A stretch of DNA of 64,000 nt from Acidobacteriota bacterium. Its GTDB lineage: Bacteria > Acidobacteriota > Holophagae > Thermotomaculales > Thermotomaculaceae. The translations under genes were made by a program, and so were the position numbers. Each line of letters opens with the position of its first letter. Within the stretch, counting starts at the first letter, position 1. The stretch lies in assembly GCA_013152385.1 (NCBI GenBank), contig JAADGL010000010.1, positions 1 to 64,000 of the forward strand. Reading direction: 5' to 3'. The notes under the pieces were generated by a model that saw only the letters and a program-made list of their open reading frames with translations, was not told the DNA's origin and did no database searches. Below are positions 40,809-50,112 of this stretch, in pieces.

Positions 40809-43800
40809 CTACCGGACAGGATAGGGGGGATGATGAAGCGGAATTTCCGGTTTTCCCTCTTTTTTTATCTCATCCATAACCACCTGGATGGCTTTGTCAA
40901 GCTGCGGGTCTTTTCCCGCCATGACGGATGCCGGGTCATTGTCCACCGTAATATCCGGGTCGGCACCGTGATTTTCCACCCACCACTTATCTTCTTTGCC
41001 GTAAAAACTGTTGTTGGGCTGGTATACGGTGCCGTTGTCCACAGTAAGCTGGCCGTTGATGATACCCACCAGTCCGCCCCAGGACGGGACACCGACCACT
41101 TTCCCCAGTTTCAGGGCTTTGAAATGTTCAATAAACGCTTCTCCGTCAGAGCCGTTGTACTCATTGGAGATGGCTACATATTTTGCGGTGGAGGCGCTTC
41201 CGGGATAACGCATGGGATTCATGCCGGTGAGTACGTTGTACGCCACCATTTTCCGTTCCAGTTTGTCAATGAGAAAATATTCGGTCCAGCCGCCGGAATT
41301 CCGCCGCACGTCAATGATAATGCCTTTTTTGTAGCGGAAGGCACGCCAGAATTTATCAAATTCACCGATTCCGGCATCAGACATGTCGTTGATATGCATA
41401 TAGCCCACCTGGCCGTTTGTCTTTTTCAGCACGTAATTAATGTTGTGCGCCAGCCAGTGGTCATACCGGAGCTGACGTTCCGAAAAGACCGGTGTGATCC
41501 GGTAGGTCCGCGCCTTCTTTCCGTCCGGATGCCGGCTCACGGTAACGGTGACGGTTTCTCCCCGGATTACCTGTAAAAATTTATACCAGTTGTCTGTGTT
41601 GCTGATGTTGTGACGGTTGATGGCAATGAGGTAATCCCCCGCCGTTACTTTCACATCCGGCCGTGCCAGCGGCCCGGTCACATCCAGATTGTACTTTGTG
41701 GGGCCGAATATCGCGGCAAAACGGTAGCGCTTAGCTTTGGTATCGGGGATCAGGTCGGCACCCAGTAAAGCGGGATAAATATGTGCCCGGTTTTCAGGAA
41801 CACGCAGACGGTTCATATCTCCGCCGAAGATATAGGCGTGGCCGACACAAATTTCTCCAACCATCTGAGAAATCAGCCAATTGAGGCCGTTCCGGTTTGT
41901 GACATAGGGAATATATGCCCGATACTGTTCCCCCAGTTTCTTCCAGTCATGGCCATGGAGGTTTTTGTCGTAGAAAAAGTCCCGCCACCACCGCCATGCA
42001 TCGCTGAAAATCTGGTTGTACTCTGCCAGTGTGTTGACCCGGTATAGCATTTTGGACAAATCCAGTGTGTCGCCGAACTTCTTTTGACTGTATGCCTTGT
42101 CTACGGCGATAATATGGAATCCGTCGCCCCGGTGGATGATGAGCTGGCTGCCGTCGGGAGAAACGCGGAAATTCTGTACCTGTCCCGGCAGTTTGACTTC
42201 TTTTTTCTTCTCCATATCAAAGATATGAAGCCAGACCCGGGTGTAGCGGTTGGGTTTGAATACCGTATCGTAGTCGTGTTCCACCCATTTATCCACCGAG
42301 CCGTAGAGCACTTTTCCGTTACCGGCTTTCAGGTAGAGGTCGTTTCCGGGTTTGACCGGCAGCGGAAATGTACGGGCGGAAAGCCCTGCAAGGTCAATGC
42401 GGAACGGAGAGTCTTTTTTCTTCTTTTTTTCTGCCGATTTTTCTGTTTTGTTTACCGTTTTTACCGCGCTTAAATCCGCGAAGGGGGGCTTTTGACCTGC
42501 CCGGAGCTGCACTGCCACCGGCGTGTAGGGAGAATTCAGAATGTGGTCATCTTCATAGAAATCCATTTGCACATTGAAATTGCGGCTGGACAAGTAGTAG
42601 AGATACTGCCCGTTTTTATCAAAGCGGGGATTCAGGTTGTCATAGAAATCATCGGTTAAAACCACCCGTTTTCCATCGGACAGGCGGTAGAGTTTTACAA
42701 CACTGTTCCGATTTTCCGCCACCGTAGTGTAGCAGAGCCAGTCCGAGTCCGGCGCCCATCCGTAATCGTCAATTTCCCAGTAAAATTCATCATTTTTCAA
42801 CTGATGATATTCATCTATTTTTGTTAATTTCTTCGTCGCGATGTCCACCACATAAATTCTGAAAAATTTAGTTCCGAACAGAATTTTCTTCCCGTCCGGA
42901 GACCAGGCCGGCCGGTAGGGATAGGCGAAACGCCCGTCTGTCAGCTGAAACCACGGCCCGCCGCCGACAGACTGCTTGTAAAGCTGATACTCTCCGGTTT
43001 TGTCGGAAAAGAAACAGACCCATTTCCCGTCCGGTGAAATCCGGGGCAGGCGTTCCCGGGACGCGGAAGTATCGGACAGGTTCAGGGTGTCCTGTTTTTT
43101 ATCCGACGGAATTACATACACATCCCCCCGGGCTTCCAGAACAGCTGTTTTCCCACTGCTGGACACATCCATGAAATGAATATATTCTTTGGGATTGATA
43201 ACCCTGTCCCGCATCCGCCAGCGGTCGCTGGGAAGCGTCACCGGAATGTCGCGAACCGAAGCGGTGGCTGCGTCCAGTACATGGAGTGTTCCGTTTTGTA
43301 CATACACCATCCGGCTTCCATCATGTCCCGCCATCATCACATCCAGTTTGCCGTAATGTGTAAGCTGCCGGATTGCACCGGTGGCAAGATTCTTCATGAA
43401 AACATTGCATACCTTGTGCGGGCCCCGGTCGGACACAAAGACCATACTGTTCTGGTACCACATGGGATACGTGTTTTTCCCGACAAAATGCGTCACCGGG
43501 GTAAATTCCCGGGTTTTGAAATTATACCGCCAGATATCCACATAGTCTCCGCCCCGATAGCGTTTCCACTGATATTCCGGATTTCCTTTGCGGCAGTACA
43601 GCATCTCGCTTCCGTCCCGGTTGAATCCGACCAGCACCCCTCTGTCCAGCGGCAGCTGCCGGGGAGAAGAACCGTCCGCGTTTACGGAAAACAGTTTCGG
43701 ATCCCGGTAGATAAACGTCTTCATGTAAGATGAAAACACAATCCGCTTTCCGTCCGGTGTCCAGTCCAGTACCTTTGCACCTCCGGGATTCCAGGTCAGG

Positions 43801-44099
43801 CGCACCGGCTCTCCGCCGTTTGCCGGAATTTTATAAACCGACTGCACACCGTCATAGTGTCCGGAAAAGGCAATCCATTTCCCGTCCGGGGAAAATTTCG
43901 GGCTGCTTTCGGTTCCGGGAAAAGCGGTTAATCGGTTTGCCTCTCCTCCGTTTACCGGCACTGTCCACAAATCTCCCTCATAACAAAATACAATCCGGTT
44001 TCCATAAATATCCGGTTCCGCCATGAACCGGGCCGTTTCCGCCGGGAACACCAGTCCGGCAACCATCATAATTACCGCTGTCCAGATAAATTTTCTCAT
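40809..44099 (-). CDS. Tricorn-type protease (S41 family, secreted)
   Basis: The 1096-residue protein has a signal peptide (about residues 1-20). Two TolB/WD-like beta-propellers follow (about 30-330 and 330-600, with repeated FSPDGKWIAF-like strands), then a linker rich in Lys. A helical C1 domain (about 690-760) carries VGHAYIFGGD with the catalytic His, followed by a PDZ domain (about 800-880). The S41 core has RRNSGG and NGSDGEAF, with nucleophile Ser at about 984. Tricorn degrades peptides delivered through the propellers. The Ser preceding the His in Thermoplasma tricorn is Gly here, as in many bacterial homologues. AGGAGG precedes the start. Confidence 0.94.
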   Translation of the reverse strand: MRKFIWTAVIMMVAGLVFPAETARFMAEPDIYGNRIVFCYEGDLWTVPVNGGEANRLTAFPGTESSPKFSPDGKWIAFSGHYDGVQSVYKIPANGGEPVRLTWNPGGAKVLDWTPDGKRIVFSSYMKTFIYRDPKLFSVNADGSSPRQLPLDRGVLVGFNRDGSEMLYCRKGNPEYQWKRYRGGDYVDIWRYNFKTREFTPVTHFVGKNTYPMWYQNSMVFVSDRGPHKVCNVFMKNLATGAIRQLTHYGKLDVMMAGHDGSRMVYVQNGTLHVLDAATASVRDIPVTLPSDRWRMRDRVINPKEYIHFMDVSSSGKTAVLEARGDVYVIPSDKKQDTLNLSDTSASRERLPRISPDGKWVCFFSDKTGEYQLYKQSVGGGPWFQLTDGRFAYPYRPAWSPDGKKILFGTKFFRIYVVDIATKKLTKIDEYHQLKNDEFYWEIDDYGWAPDSDWLCYTTVAENRNSVVKLYRLSDGKRVVLTDDFYDNLNPRFDKNGQYLYYLSSRNFNVQMDFYEDDHILNSPYTPVAVQLRAGQKPPFADLSAVKTVNKTEKSAEKKKKKDSPFRIDLAGLSARTFPLPVKPGNDLYLKAGNGKVLYGSVDKWVEHDYDTVFKPNRYTRVWLHIFDMEKKKEVKLPGQVQNFRVSPDGSQLIIHRGDGFHIIAVDKAYSQKKFGDTLDLSKMLYRVNTLAEYNQIFSDAWRWWRDFFYDKNLHGHDWKKLGEQYRAYIPYVTNRNGLNWLISQMVGEICVGHAYIFGGDMNRLRVPENRAHIYPALLGADLIPDTKAKRYRFAAIFGPTKYNLDVTGPLARPDVKVTAGDYLIAINRHNISNTDNWYKFLQVIRGETVTVTVSRHPDGKKARTYRITPVFSERQLRYDHWLAHNINYVLKKTNGQVGYMHINDMSDAGIGEFDKFWRAFRYKKGIIIDVRRNSGGWTEYFLIDKLERKMVAYNVLTGMNPMRYPGSASTAKYVAISNEYNGSDGEAFIEHFKALKLGKVVGVPSWGGLVGIINGQLTVDNGTVYQPNNSFYGKEDKWWVENHGADPDITVDNDPASVMAGKDPQLDKAIQVVMDEIKKEGKPEIPLHHPPYPVR

Positions 44100-44299
44100 C
44101 AGGATACAGGCCTCCTTTATTTTTCACGGGATTTTTTAAACAAAAAAACACACAGTTCCCCCATATTTTAATTTTACGCCAAAACAATACCGCTTGTTGC
44201 AAAAATCCTTTTGGGGCACCGTCCTGAAATCGCTTTTCAGAGGATTTCGGATGTGGTAGTCTGTTGTTAAAGAAAGGAAACCCGGAATCGGAGGAACAT

Positions 44300-45472
44300 A
44301 TGCATATCAATGACCTTTTGAAGATTGCCACAGAACGGGGAGCATCTGACCTTCACCTGAAAGTGGGGTCTCACCCTGTGCTCAGAATCAACGGCAGGCT
44401 TACCCCGTTGACCGAAGTAAAAAAACTGATGCAGGAAGACACCATCGCCATGGGGTTTTCCCTGATGAATGCCCGACAGAAACAAAAATTTAAGGAAACA
44501 CTGGAAATTGACATCGCCTACTCGGTGCCGGGGCTGGGGCGTTTCCGCTGCAATATTTTCCAGCAGCGGGGTACGGTGGGACTGGTTCTCCGTGTGATTC
44601 CGGTGAAAATCCGGACGATTCGTGACCTTCTCCTGCCGAAAGTAATTGAGAAAATCTGTCAGGAACAGCGGGGGCTGGTTCTCTGTACCGGAACCACGGG
44701 TTCCGGTAAATCCACCACCCTGGCCGGAATGATTGACTACATCAACAGCACCCGGACAGAGCATGTTATTACCATTGAAGACCCCATCGAATTTCTGCAC
44801 CGGGACAAAAAAAGTATCATCAACCAGCGGGAAATCGGTGTGGATACAAGAAACTTTGCCGCAGCCCTCAGAAGTGCACTCCGTCAGGATCCGGACGTGA
44901 TTCTCGTCGGTGAAATGCGGGATTATGAAACCATTGAAACCGCGCTGACCGCGGCGGAAACCGGGCATCTCGTACTCAGTACCCTCCACACACTGGATGC
45001 GACGGAAACCATCAACCGGATTATTTCCGTTTTCCCGCCCCACCAGCAGAAACAGATTCGGCTTCAGCTGTCCCAGGTGTTGAAAGCCGTTATTTCCATG
45101 CGCCTGGTTCCCAGGATGGACGGAAACGGCCGGGTCCCGGCCTGCGAGGTTCTGGTCACAACGCCCTACATCCGTACGCTGATTGAAGAGAAGGAGAAAA
45201 CAAAGCTCATCCACGATTCCATTGCCGTCGGAACTTCCCAGTACGGAATGCAGACCTTTGACCAGTCCCTGTTCTTTTTGTATAAAAAAGAATATATCTC
45301 CTATGACGAGGCATTGAAACGGGCCAGTAACCCGGACGAATTCAAACTGAGAATTCAGGGCGTTCAATCCACCGCGGACATGTCCAGAGAAATGATGGAG
45401 CAGAGTATGGAAGGTGATATGCTGGGTGCCGGAAGGGATGAAGACGAGAAAGACAACATTATTAAATTCTGA
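44300..45472 (+). CDS. pilT: Twitching motility ATPase PilT
   Basis: The 390-residue protein has a PAS-like N-domain (about 1-110) and the secretion-ATPase core. Walker A is GTTGSGKST (about 131-139), the Asp box ITIEDPIEF, Walker B RQDPDVILVGEMRD and a His box STLHT. The C-terminal TPYIRTLIEE is the counterpart of the PilT AIRNLIRE retraction motif. It powers type IV pilus retraction. Start 44300 has GGAGG upstream; the frame to 44264 lacks one. No other pilus genes are in the window, as is common for pilT. A strong terminator follows. Confidence 0.94.
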   Translation: MHINDLLKIATERGASDLHLKVGSHPVLRINGRLTPLTEVKKLMQEDTIAMGFSLMNARQKQKFKETLEIDIAYSVPGLGRFRCNIFQQRGTVGLVLRVIPVKIRTIRDLLLPKVIEKICQEQRGLVLCTGTTGSGKSTTLAGMIDYINSTRTEHVITIEDPIEFLHRDKKSIINQREIGVDTRNFAAALRSALRQDPDVILVGEMRDYETIETALTAAETGHLVLSTLHTLDATETINRIISVFPPHQQKQIRLQLSQVLKAVISMRLVPRMDGNGRVPACEVLVTTPYIRTLIEEKEKTKLIHDSIAVGTSQYGMQTFDQSLFFLYKKEYISYDEALKRASNPDEFKLRIQGVQSTADMSREMMEQSMEGDMLGAGRDEDEKDNIIKF

Positions 45473-45493
45473 AAATTTCCATTGGAAACCTTA

Positions 45494-45521
45494 AAAAAGG
45501 GGGGCGGATGCCCCCCTTTTT
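45494..45521 (+). terminator. Rho-independent terminator after pilT
   Basis: AAAAAGGGGGGC pairs with GCCCCCCTTTTT around a GGAT tetraloop. The symmetric A and T runs let it work for the convergent PhoU-like gene too. Confidence 0.92.
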
Positions 45522-45541
45522 CCCGTTTCGTTTCAATTTAT

Positions 45542-46210
45542 TCACATAATATCGTCCGGATGAAAGCCGATCCGGTCATAAGGGTTGCTGATTGCCGAAG
45601 CTACATTGATAAAATGAGCAATTACCCGTTTCAGATAACGGTAGTACAATACCAGCATGGCGGCGCTTTTTCCGGGAACCGTTTCGTTTCCGGTTAAAAT
45701 TTCTTCCACCCGTTTATCACAGAGTTTTGCCAGGGGGAAGTACTCATTCTGGATCCGGGTGGCGGAGACGTCATCCTGTTTTTCAAGGGCGGTTTTCACC
45801 TCGGGCACCAGTGCTTTTACCCTGGTTTCCAGTTCTGCCAGTTCCTTCTCATGGTTCTGAAAATCCAGCTCTCCGATGATTCTTCTCAAATCATGAATAT
45901 TTTTGATGTAATCGCCGATACGTTCCAGATCCACCCCGATTTGAACAAGAATCAGAGACATGTACAAATCCTGCTGCTGGTTCAACACCAGATGGTTGTA
46001 AACATGGCGCCGGAGTTTCTGTTCCAGTAAATTCACCCGTTTATCCAGCGTGTAGGTGTCTTCTCCGCTTTCCGGGGCGGCCCCGGTGTGAAGATAATTC
46101 ACACTCTTTTCAAACATATTTCCGAGAACGTCGATCATTTCAACCGCTTCGTTATAGGCCTGGTCCATAAGAGAGCCTTTTTTCAACAGGCTTAACAGTT
46201 GTTTCAGCAT
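45542..46210 (-). CDS. PhoU-domain protein
   Basis: The 222-residue all-helical protein has two PhoU-like three-helix halves. The signature LVQIGVDLERIGDYIKNIHDL (about 90-110) contains the E/D..R.GD metal-binding pattern, and a second half ends with RYLKRVIAHFINVASAIS. Such proteins regulate phosphate uptake; here it follows the Na/Pi transporter gene by two bases. ATG 46210 is taken as start, because GAGGTG is upstream and itself contains the alternative GTG at 46216. It probably modulates the neighbouring transporter. Confidence 0.88.
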   Translation of the reverse strand: MLKQLLSLLKKGSLMDQAYNEAVEMIDVLGNMFEKSVNYLHTGAAPESGEDTYTLDKRVNLLEQKLRRHVYNHLVLNQQQDLYMSLILVQIGVDLERIGDYIKNIHDLRRIIGELDFQNHEKELAELETRVKALVPEVKTALEKQDDVSATRIQNEYFPLAKLCDKRVEEILTGNETVPGKSAAMLVLYYRYLKRVIAHFINVASAISNPYDRIGFHPDDIM

Positions 46211-46212
46211 AG

Positions 46213-47316
46213 TCACCTCGCAATAAAGATTAGTGTCAGCGGTACAATAAAAAATGTAACCAGAATGAACAGAAATGCAATGTATTTCCGCTTTGCGCTT
46301 TGGGTTGCCAGCAGCTCTGCCAGTTTAATGGGGAAAAACTGAAATTTCCAGATTGCCCCAATACCGAACACATTGAACAGCAGGTGCGCAAACGCCACCG
46401 TCAACGCGGCCGGGGTACCAATCACCAGGGCGGCAATAATCGCTGTAATTGTTGTTCCGACATTGGCGCCCATGGTATAGGGGAAAATCTGTTGAATAGT
46501 CAGAATTCCGGCACCCACGATTGGGACAATAAAAGAAGTGGTAATGGAACTGCTTTGAACCAGCATGGTTAAAACGGTACCCAGTACCAGCGCCCGTCCC
46601 GCGTTTTTGAATAGACGGGTTTTAAACCAGGATTCCACCTTCCCCACCACCAGCCATTTTAGAATCTTCACAAGGTACCGGAGTGCCACAAACAGTGCCG
46701 CAATGGCAATAATGACGCATAAAACCCCGTTTTTGCCGGTCAGCTCGATAATGAGATGGGAAAGGGGTTTGGTAACCAGTTTTACCGGACTCAACAAATC
46801 CATGCCCCCGACATCCTTGAACGCTTCTGCGAGGACATGTGCCGGTTTCTGCAGAAACCCGAAGAAAATCTGCAATGGCAGCAGCCAGGTTACCGTAATG
46901 ATGTTGAAAAAGTCGTGTACCACCGAGGCGGCAAAAGCGCGTTTAAATTCCACATCATTCCGGATATGGCCCAGTGAAACAATAATGTTGGTTATGCTGG
47001 TGCCGATATTGGCGCCCATAACAATGGGAATGGCGTTTGTGATGCTCAACGCACCGCCTCCCACCAGGCCCACCACCAGGGATGTGACGGTGGAAGACGA
47101 TTGGACCACCGAGGTGACCAATACACCGATAAACAGCCCCACAAAGGGATTGCTGGTGGTGGCCAGCATCCGGTGGGCAAAGCCCTTTCCCATCAGTTTG
47201 AACGCGTCTCCCATCAGTTCGAGACTGAAAAAGAAAACATAGAGAACGACGATCAGGGCCAGCACTTTTAATACAGGAAGCCACCATACTCCGGGAGATT
47301 CAGACGTTCGATTCAT
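46213..47316 (-). CDS. Na+/phosphate cotransporter family protein (NptA/PNaS)
   Basis: The 367-residue membrane protein has the inverted-repeat architecture of type II Na/Pi cotransporters. Two QSSS-containing hairpins are visible, VTSVVQSSSTVTSLVVGL (about 60-77) and MLVQSSSITTSFIVPIVGAG (about 250-269), each followed by a GAN(I/V)GT motif. It would import phosphate with Na+. It lacks the C-terminal PhoU domain many family members carry; that function is encoded as the next gene. An extended -10 promoter lies upstream. Confidence 0.92.
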   Translation of the reverse strand: MNRTSESPGVWWLPVLKVLALIVVLYVFFFSLELMGDAFKLMGKGFAHRMLATTSNPFVGLFIGVLVTSVVQSSSTVTSLVVGLVGGGALSITNAIPIVMGANIGTSITNIIVSLGHIRNDVEFKRAFAASVVHDFFNIITVTWLLPLQIFFGFLQKPAHVLAEAFKDVGGMDLLSPVKLVTKPLSHLIIELTGKNGVLCVIIAIAALFVALRYLVKILKWLVVGKVESWFKTRLFKNAGRALVLGTVLTMLVQSSSITTSFIVPIVGAGILTIQQIFPYTMGANVGTTITAIIAALVIGTPAALTVAFAHLLFNVFGIGAIWKFQFFPIKLAELLATQSAKRKYIAFLFILVTFFIVPLTLIFIAR

Positions 47317-47365
47317 TAAATTTCTGTCTCCTTACAACTTCACATTTTTTCCAGTAGACCTGAAA

Positions 47366-47374
47366 ATTATACCA
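47366..47374 (-). promoter_or_regulatory. Extended -10 promoter of the Na/Pi-PhoU operon
   Basis: On the minus strand TGG-TATAAT lies about 50 bases before the start, with AAGGAGA as ribosome site. The rest of the 305-base gap to 47621 shows no further gene. Confidence 0.5.
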
Positions 47375-47621
47375 GACATTTTCCCGGCACAAAACCACAA
47401 GTTAAATAAATACAATTCAAAAATAACAGGACAGACAGAAGAGGAGCCGGCTGTCATATGTCTGAAAAATCACTCTCATGCGCAATTCCGGCACACCGGC
47501 CCCGTTTCGGCGCAGCTGCAATATTTCACGCCCAAATCATTTTTCTTCTCTTTTCCGGCAATAGTGGTTTAATATGAAACGGCACCATTATTGCATCATA
47601 CAGCCTGGAAAAGGAGGACTG

Positions 47622-48353
47622 ATGAGAAAATACATATTGGTAATCTTGCTATTGATGAACATCGGAAATTTCAATAGCTTTGCCGGAGAAATGCCTCCTT
47701 TGCTTAAACAGGCACTATCCAACATGAATAAAACAGACTATGCAAAGTGCGCGTATATTTTGACCACAACAACGGAAAGCAAAAAAACAATTGAAGAGCA
47801 TGACCCTTTTTTAAAGCAGCCGTTTAAATGGAAATTGTTGAAAATAAATGGGAAAAGTCCAAGTAAAACTGAAATTCTGGAATACAGAAAACAGAAGTTG
47901 AAAGAACTGAAAAAAGGGGAAAACAAAAAAGGCAGATTAAACCTCCAAGTCATGTTCAAAAAAGGCACGGTAAAATTTCTGAAAGAAGAAAACGGCAGAA
48001 TCACGTACTCATTCAGCCCGGCCGCAGATTCCAAAGATGAAAAAAAGATAATGCCTCATGTTTTCGGGGAAGTATGTGTGATAAAAGATAAACCTGCCAT
48101 CGAATCCATTGTATTAAAAAGCAGAAAACCCTTTTCTCCGACATTCTCGTTCAAAATAAATAAATTTATATTGGCTATGTTCTTTAAACCGTTCAAAGGC
48201 AGGCATTGTTACCTGCTCAACTCGGTGACAACTGAAATCGAAGGAAAAGTAATGGGAATAAAAAAAATCTCCCAAAAAACAAGTGCCGAATACTCAAACT
48301 ACGAATTTTCCCCGAAACAAAAACAGCCATCTTCCGGCACCGGAAGACAATAG
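47622..48353 (+). CDS. Hypothetical secreted protein
   Basis: No family is recognised. The 243-residue protein has a signal peptide (about residues 1-21, cleaved after FAG or nearby). The mature part is very Lys-rich, with alternating beta-like strands (for example VMFKKGTVKFLKEENGRITYSFSP, about 107-130) and a Ser/Lys tail. The overall look resembles small periplasmic outer-membrane-lipoprotein-like sorting proteins, but no motif supports that. AAGGAGG precedes ATG 47622; the frame extends to 47574 without support. It is AT-rich compared with neighbours. Confidence 0.6.
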   Translation: MRKYILVILLLMNIGNFNSFAGEMPPLLKQALSNMNKTDYAKCAYILTTTTESKKTIEEHDPFLKQPFKWKLLKINGKSPSKTEILEYRKQKLKELKKGENKKGRLNLQVMFKKGTVKFLKEENGRITYSFSPAADSKDEKKIMPHVFGEVCVIKDKPAIESIVLKSRKPFSPTFSFKINKFILAMFFKPFKGRHCYLLNSVTTEIEGKVMGIKKISQKTSAEYSNYEFSPKQKQPSSGTGRQ

Positions 48354-48454
48354 CGGGAAATCCGGTTAAGAGTTTAATCTGTCATTTTACACAGCTAACG
48401 GGGGATGATTTTTGTGATCTGTTGATCGTCGGGGAGAATTGTGTCGTGGCCATG

Positions 48455-48504
48455 CAGCCGTTTTTCTGCCCGAAGTGCCAAGCGATCCAAACCGGATATT
48501 TGGA
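48455..48504. repeat. Weak dispersed repeat C, copy 2
   Basis: This is the second copy of the segment at 3260-3310, in the same orientation and 45 kb away. It lies just upstream of the broken gene before recA. Confidence 0.35.
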
Positions 48505-48521
48505 ATCTCATTGAAAACTGA

Positions 48522-48839
48522 ACATGGTTTTTCCTGTGTGATTCACAAACCGCTGAACATAAAAGTGTTCCGGATTACATAGATAGCAGGGAAAAAAAGA
48601 AGGGTAAAATTTTTTATGGTTTATTGTTACTTGTGTCAATATCAGCGTACATAAGTTTCCCTTCATAAAAATCGGTTAATTACGCAGAAAATGCCGTAAA
48701 AAAACATTTCCCTCTGTGGGGGACTCACTACAGTGAAATGCAGGATGTGGCTGGTGAGCATTGGGTCAGTTATGGAAAAGGACAGGTGTTGCTAAAAAAT
48801 GATTTTGAAAGTGCCGCAAAGGAGTATGGGGACTGCTGA
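48522..48839 (+). pseudogene. Small membrane-protein gene broken by a stop codon
   Basis: One plus frame is open from 48522 to 48665 and, after a single TAA at 48666-48668, stays open in the same frame to a TGA at 48837-48839. The first part encodes a polar, Lys-rich stretch and a transmembrane helix (GLLLLVSISAYISF). The second encodes a soluble-looking sequence (VKKHFPLWGTHYSEMQ, DFESAAKEYGD). No ATG with a ribosome site is apparent at the front. I read this as a decayed gene for a short membrane-anchored protein. The family is unknown. The surrounding 48354-49000 gap is otherwise non-coding. Confidence 0.45.
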
Positions 48840-49009
48840 TAGTCATCGGTTTCTAATTTGTTATTTTATTGATTTGCCGGTTTGTTAGGAAATTTTTCTT
48901 TTTCCCTGTTTTGCCAGTTTTTCCGGTTTCCTTTCTGCTTTTCATTTCTGTGTAATAGTCCGTGTTCGGGGGAAGGGCGGTGATTTTTGGTATTTTTGGA
49001 AAATAGGTG

Positions 49010-49038
49010 GTGACAGTGAAGGGGGCACATCGTAGAAT
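49010..49038 (+). promoter_or_regulatory. recA promoter
   Basis: GTGACA (49010-49015) and TAGAAT (49033-49038) are separated by 17 bases, each one base off consensus. Transcription would start near 49045. Confidence 0.65.
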
Positions 49039-49059
49039 GTAGATATCAAATTTACATTC
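49035..49059. promoter_or_regulatory. Inverted repeat over the recA promoter (candidate SOS-type operator)
   Basis: GAATGTA and TACATTC are perfect reverse complements separated by 11 bases. The repeat overlaps the -10 box and the predicted transcription start and ends just before the GAGGAG ribosome site. This position suits a repressor such as LexA, but the sequence does not match the LexA boxes I know, so the regulator is unidentified. Confidence 0.5.
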
Positions 49060-49070
49060 GAGGAGTTGGA

Positions 49071-50108
49071 ATGAAACAGCCTGCGAACAAGAACATGCCG
49101 AGGGAGAAAGCATTGGACCTGGCGCTGAGCCAGATTGAAAAGAATTTCGGGAAGGGTTCGATTATGCGCCTGGGGTCCAAAAGCGGGATTAATGTGGCCT
49201 CTATTCCCACCGGGTCAATTGGCATTGATCTGGCCCTGGGGGTGGGCGGAATTCCCAGGGGAAGAATTGTGGAAGTTTTCGGGCCGGAATCGTCGGGGAA
49301 AACGACGGTTTCTCTTCATATGATCGCGGAAGCGCAGAAACAGGGAGGGATGGCGGCTTTTATTGACGCGGAACACGCACTGGATCCGGAGTATGCTGCG
49401 AAACTGGGTGTGGATGTGGACAACCTGCTGATTTCTCAGCCCGATTACGGAGAACAGGCGCTGGATATCGCGGAGATGCTGATCCGTTCCGGTGCCATTG
49501 ATATCCTCGTGGTGGATTCCGTAGCGGCACTGGTTCCGAAGGCGGAGCTGGACGGTGAGATGGGGGAAACTCAGGTGGGGCTTCAGGCCAGATTGATGTC
49601 CCACGCTCTGAGAAAGCTGGCGGGGGTGATTTCCAAGTCCAAGGCAGTGTTAATTTTCATCAACCAGATTCGCCAGAAAATCGGGGTGACTTACGGGAGT
49701 AATGAAACCACATCCGGCGGAAATGCGCTGAAATTTTATTCTTCCATCCGACTTGAAGTTCGCCGAATTACAACACTCCGGGACGGTGACAATTCCATCG
49801 GCAACCGGGTTCGGGCAAAGGTTGTGAAAAATAAGGTGGCGCCGCCTTTTAAGATGACCCAGTTTGACATTATGTTCGGTACCGGAATTTCCAGAGAAGG
49901 CGAACTGATTGATTACGGGGTGGACCTGGACATTGTGGAGAAGAGCGGCTCCTGGTTTTCCTACGGTAAAACAAGGTTGGGGCAGGGCCGGGAAAATGTA
50001 AAACAGTTTTTCAAAGAAAATCCGGATCTCCGGGATGAAATCGAATTAAAGGTTCGGGAGAAGCTGGGGCTGGTTCCGGCTGAGGCGGCACCTGAAAAAA
50101 CGGATTGA
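49071..50108 (+). CDS. recA: RecA recombinase
   Basis: The 345-residue protein is a standard RecA. It has an N-terminal helix, Walker A GPESSGKT (residues 71-78), [11 protein letters not shown] (about 98-108), the Walker [12 protein letters not shown], the L1/L2 DNA-binding loops (the L2 region around [20 protein letters not shown]) and a short C-terminal domain. It forms filaments on single-stranded DNA for homologous recombination and SOS induction. GAGGAG lies upstream of the ATG. The downstream NhaC gene begins 5 bases after the stop, so they probably share the transcript. No recX or lexA is adjacent. Confidence 0.98.
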   Translation: MKQPANKNMPREKALDLALSQIEKNFGKGSIMRLGSKSGINVASIPTGSIGIDLALGVGGIPRGRIVEVFGPESSGKTTVSLHMIAEAQKQGGMAAFIDAEHALDPEYAAKLGVDVDNLLISQPDYGEQALDIAEMLIRSGAIDILVVDSVAALVPKAELDGEMGETQVGLQARLMSHALRKLAGVISKSKAVLIFINQIRQKIGVTYGSNETTSGGNALKFYSSIRLEVRRITTLRDGDNSIGNRVRAKVVKNKVAPPFKMTQFDIMFGTGISREGELIDYGVDLDIVEKSGSWFSYGKTRLGQGRENVKQFFKENPDLRDEIELKVREKLGLVPAEAAPEKTD

Positions 50109-50112
50109 ATGG

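Noticed and set aside
44267-45367. 366-codon minus-strand frame opposite pilT
   Set aside because: PilT motifs are unambiguous on the plus strand; the shadow frame lacks a ribosome site and any domain.
48666-48668. Recoding (stop-codon readthrough) to rescue the broken gene
   Set aside because: The stop is TAA, which is not used for selenocysteine or pyrrolysine, and no recoding structure was seen.
48853-49113. 86-codon minus-strand frame upstream of recA
   Set aside because: It overlaps the recA promoter, operator and start, and its product ends in a Lys-rich low-complexity stretch.
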